A stretch of 64,000 bases of DNA from Macropodus opercularis (taxonomy: Eukaryota > Chordata > Actinopteri > Anabantiformes > Osphronemidae): NCBI GenBank assembly GCA_030770545.1, contig CM061098.1, positions 13,043,501 to 13,107,500 of the forward strand, written 5' to 3'. The translations under genes and the position numbers were made by a program. Under the pieces are notes generated by a model. It had not been told where the DNA came from. It saw nothing but the letters and a program-made list of their open reading frames with translations, and searched no databases. Positions 61,930-64,000 of the stretch are shown here, one piece after another. How positions within the stretch are numbered: position 1 is the stretch's first letter; each line of letters opens with the position of its first letter.

Positions 61930-64000
61930 ATATTTCCATTACGGCCATTCAAATCTCCCATCTGCTCTCATAGCGTCTTTCTCCATCACTTCCCAGACCT
62001 CTTGAGCCAAACCCCTTTCCTCTCGGCCTGCTCCATTTCATCATTTCGGCTATCTCTTCTGTCATAAGTGGCCATCAGCCTTTAACAAGACACGGGAGGC
62101 CAGTGAAGCAAGCATGGTTAAACGCTCTCTGCCCCCTCCATTTCCCTCACTTGTGCGCAGTGGTGATGGAGTCTCATGTCTGGAAGCTTTATTTCCCCTG
62201 TGGGCACTCTAGCATATTGTGGGTCATTTGTAGCGCTTAGATGGCTGAGCTAGTGAACAGATCTCAGCCTAAGCCCTCCGCAGAGTGCATCAGTCTGTAA
62301 GCCCACAGCCAACAAAGAGAGGGAGGTATCGCGATGGATGATAGGTTTTCTGCCACAGCGAAGTAGCTACGAGGTGATGAGCTGCGGTTGCCGCAGTTGC
62401 CAGGAGGACGTAGCATCCGCTGGCCCTGTGTGGGACGTGAACCATACGTATCTGCGTTATGGCACAAGTTTGTGTTCAGCATTCAGGGCCGAATACAATA
62501 TTTCTAGATAGTTCTAGAGTTCTGCGAATGAATTAAGGCTAAGATTGTGCTTTTGTTTGTTTTTCTTCAGCTGCTTGCTTTGCATACAGTAATAGCATGA
62601 CGTTTAATACTGCAGGACGCAAATGCAATCCTAGAGTGTAAAGTTCTTCAATAGTACAATAATAATTTAATGTCAGCCTGCAGGATGATAATTTAGCATC
62701 CTGGACCTCAGACAAGCAGTCCACTGTAAACGTGGTAGCCCTTATTTGTAGAGGCTGTATGTGTTATACGTATTTTAATTTAAATATTTGTGGCCCTATG
62801 TATTTTCCTTGAAAATCTGCATGTGCAACACATACATTTGCATTTACACGACATTACAACACTTTTGTTATTGCATTTGAGGCACTCGCACCCTGATTTG
62901 TTTGAGCCACCAGATTTACTGCATGGTCAGTTTCATGTTAGTAGAAATGTTGTAAAATGCTGCCTTTAGCCAAACAAACAACCGCTGTACAAACCGCATC
63001 TCTCCAGGCTTCCAAATGGCTGTTCAAACAGATATGGGCGAGATGACACTAATTATGAACGAAACAGCCCCGTTAATCTGCAGCATGAAAACTATTTAGT
63101 GATAACATTTCAAAATCCGGGGGAAGGTTAATGGAGCTAAATCTCCAGCGTCCGAGGTGCGATAATGTGCGATAGAACGCTGCCATTCTGGCAAAATGTA
63201 TATTTGGAGCCAAGACAAGAGCCCATCTGTTGATGCCAGCAGAAAGAGATAAGCACAACGAGAGGGGAGCACAGACACAGTAAAAAAAACCAAAAAATGG
63301 AGGCATGAAAACCGCATCAATGTCACCTAATTGGCACAGACGTCCCAGAGTACCCCTGAAGAACAATCATAGTGGAGCCTCAGGAACAGAAAGACAGAGA
63401 AAGAGACAGAAATCAAGACAGATGAGCCGCTGTCCTCTGTACAGCAGACAAAGCTTTGTGACAAGTGTTTAGTGCGGGTAAGTGAGATCTCTGTGGTGCC
63501 AGCACTTTTCTAAAAGAAAAAAAAAACAAGGGGAATAGTGCAGAAAGTCAGTCCTGACTGGGTCTGTCAGGTAGCATCAGCCTCATTACGGCTCTGAGCC
63601 CGGCTCTGTTCATTACTGCCACACCGCGTTCTTTTTGCTCTTCGTCTTCCTCCAACGGCAGTGCAGGCATCACACTGCATGTTCAGTGTTGGTGTGTTTT
63701 TTCAGATGTGCGCGACCGGTCGCGGACGCCCGCCTGTGTCATCGCGTTCTTCCCGTCGCCGTGGTGATGCAGGGAATAACATGGCTTGTGATCGAGTGGC
63801 ACCTGCTCTGTGAGGCTGTTAGCTTCAGCTGGTCCTCTGTGATTTAGGCCGCGCTCATTACACGACCCAGAGCTGCCTCCACACTGATTCTGCCAAAAAA
63901 ACCCTAATGGAGGATAATGAACCACACAGTTTCCCCGCTGCCTACCAGACTCTGAGGAGGGACTGGGAAACCAGCGAACCACGGTGCTGCAATCGCTGAC

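Larger units (their letters stand above)
49891..64000. other. 14 kb largely gene-free interval downstream in the window
   Basis: No chain of exons with a recognisable protein was found. Open frames at 53475-53825 and 56072-56431 look like chance. Microsatellites lie at 57812-57839 (GT), about 57898-57940 (GAA) and 61894-61926 (AC). An AT-rich ATAAGATAATTTAAGATAATC-like tail near 60968-61003 resembles the end of a transposon remnant. A possible set of small exons at 61494-61820 is given separately. Confidence 0.5.

Overview
The window reads as chromosomal DNA from a ray-finned fish, most likely a percomorph-like teleost. Genes are split into many short exons, and most introns are about 80 to 500 bp. 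GT, AC, CT and CCTT microsatellites are common. The gene content is vertebrate, and two wnt8 genes lie in tandem, a teleost trait. I see no bacterial, viral or CRISPR features. Exon chains were built by hand from splice signals, reading frame and remembered protein families. No alignment was run.

Layout. 1-5.9 kb: no supported gene, apart from one possible upstream first exon at 3502. 5.9-12.5 kb (+): afap1l1, an actin-filament adaptor with two PH domains, in 18 coding exons. 13.5-16.3 kb (-): gabrp, the GABA-A receptor pi subunit, in 9 exons and tail to tail with afap1l1. 16.3-32.8 kb: a 16.5 kb gene-free interval with microsatellites, a LINE tail, a pair of dispersed repeats and CpG-rich blocks that could be enhancers. 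32.8-34.2 kb (-): foxi1, a forkhead factor. 35.4-35.8 kb (+): syce3, a synaptonemal complex protein, head to head with foxi1; a perfect 44-bp palindrome lies between them. 36.2-37.2 kb (+): a 71-codon two-exon gene that I do not recognise and that may match C5orf58. 41.4-43.2 kb and 43.6-45.4 kb (-): two complete tandem wnt8a genes with the same six-exon structure, each with its own TATA-like promoter. 48.4-49.9 kb (-): a beta-thymosin gene. 49.9-64 kb: mostly gene-free, with one weak candidate set of small exons at 61.5-61.8 kb.

How the genes relate. This is a neighbourhood, not an operon. As I recall human maps, GABRP and FOXI1 lie together at 5q35, AFAP1L1 at 5q32 and WNT8A at 5q31, so the window looks like a rearranged piece of the chromosome 5q ancestor. 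foxi1 (otic placode and ionocyte fate) and wnt8a (ventrolateral mesoderm and posterior neural patterning) are early developmental regulators. The large spaces beside them are where their enhancers would be expected. afap1l1 and the beta-thymosin both act on actin.

The points most worth a second look are: the promoter motif shared by the two wnt8a copies; the non-canonical residue next to the lipid-modified serine in the second Wnt8a; the nested palindromes upstream of syce3; two probable GC-AG introns in afap1l1; and the small gene beside foxi1 and syce3.
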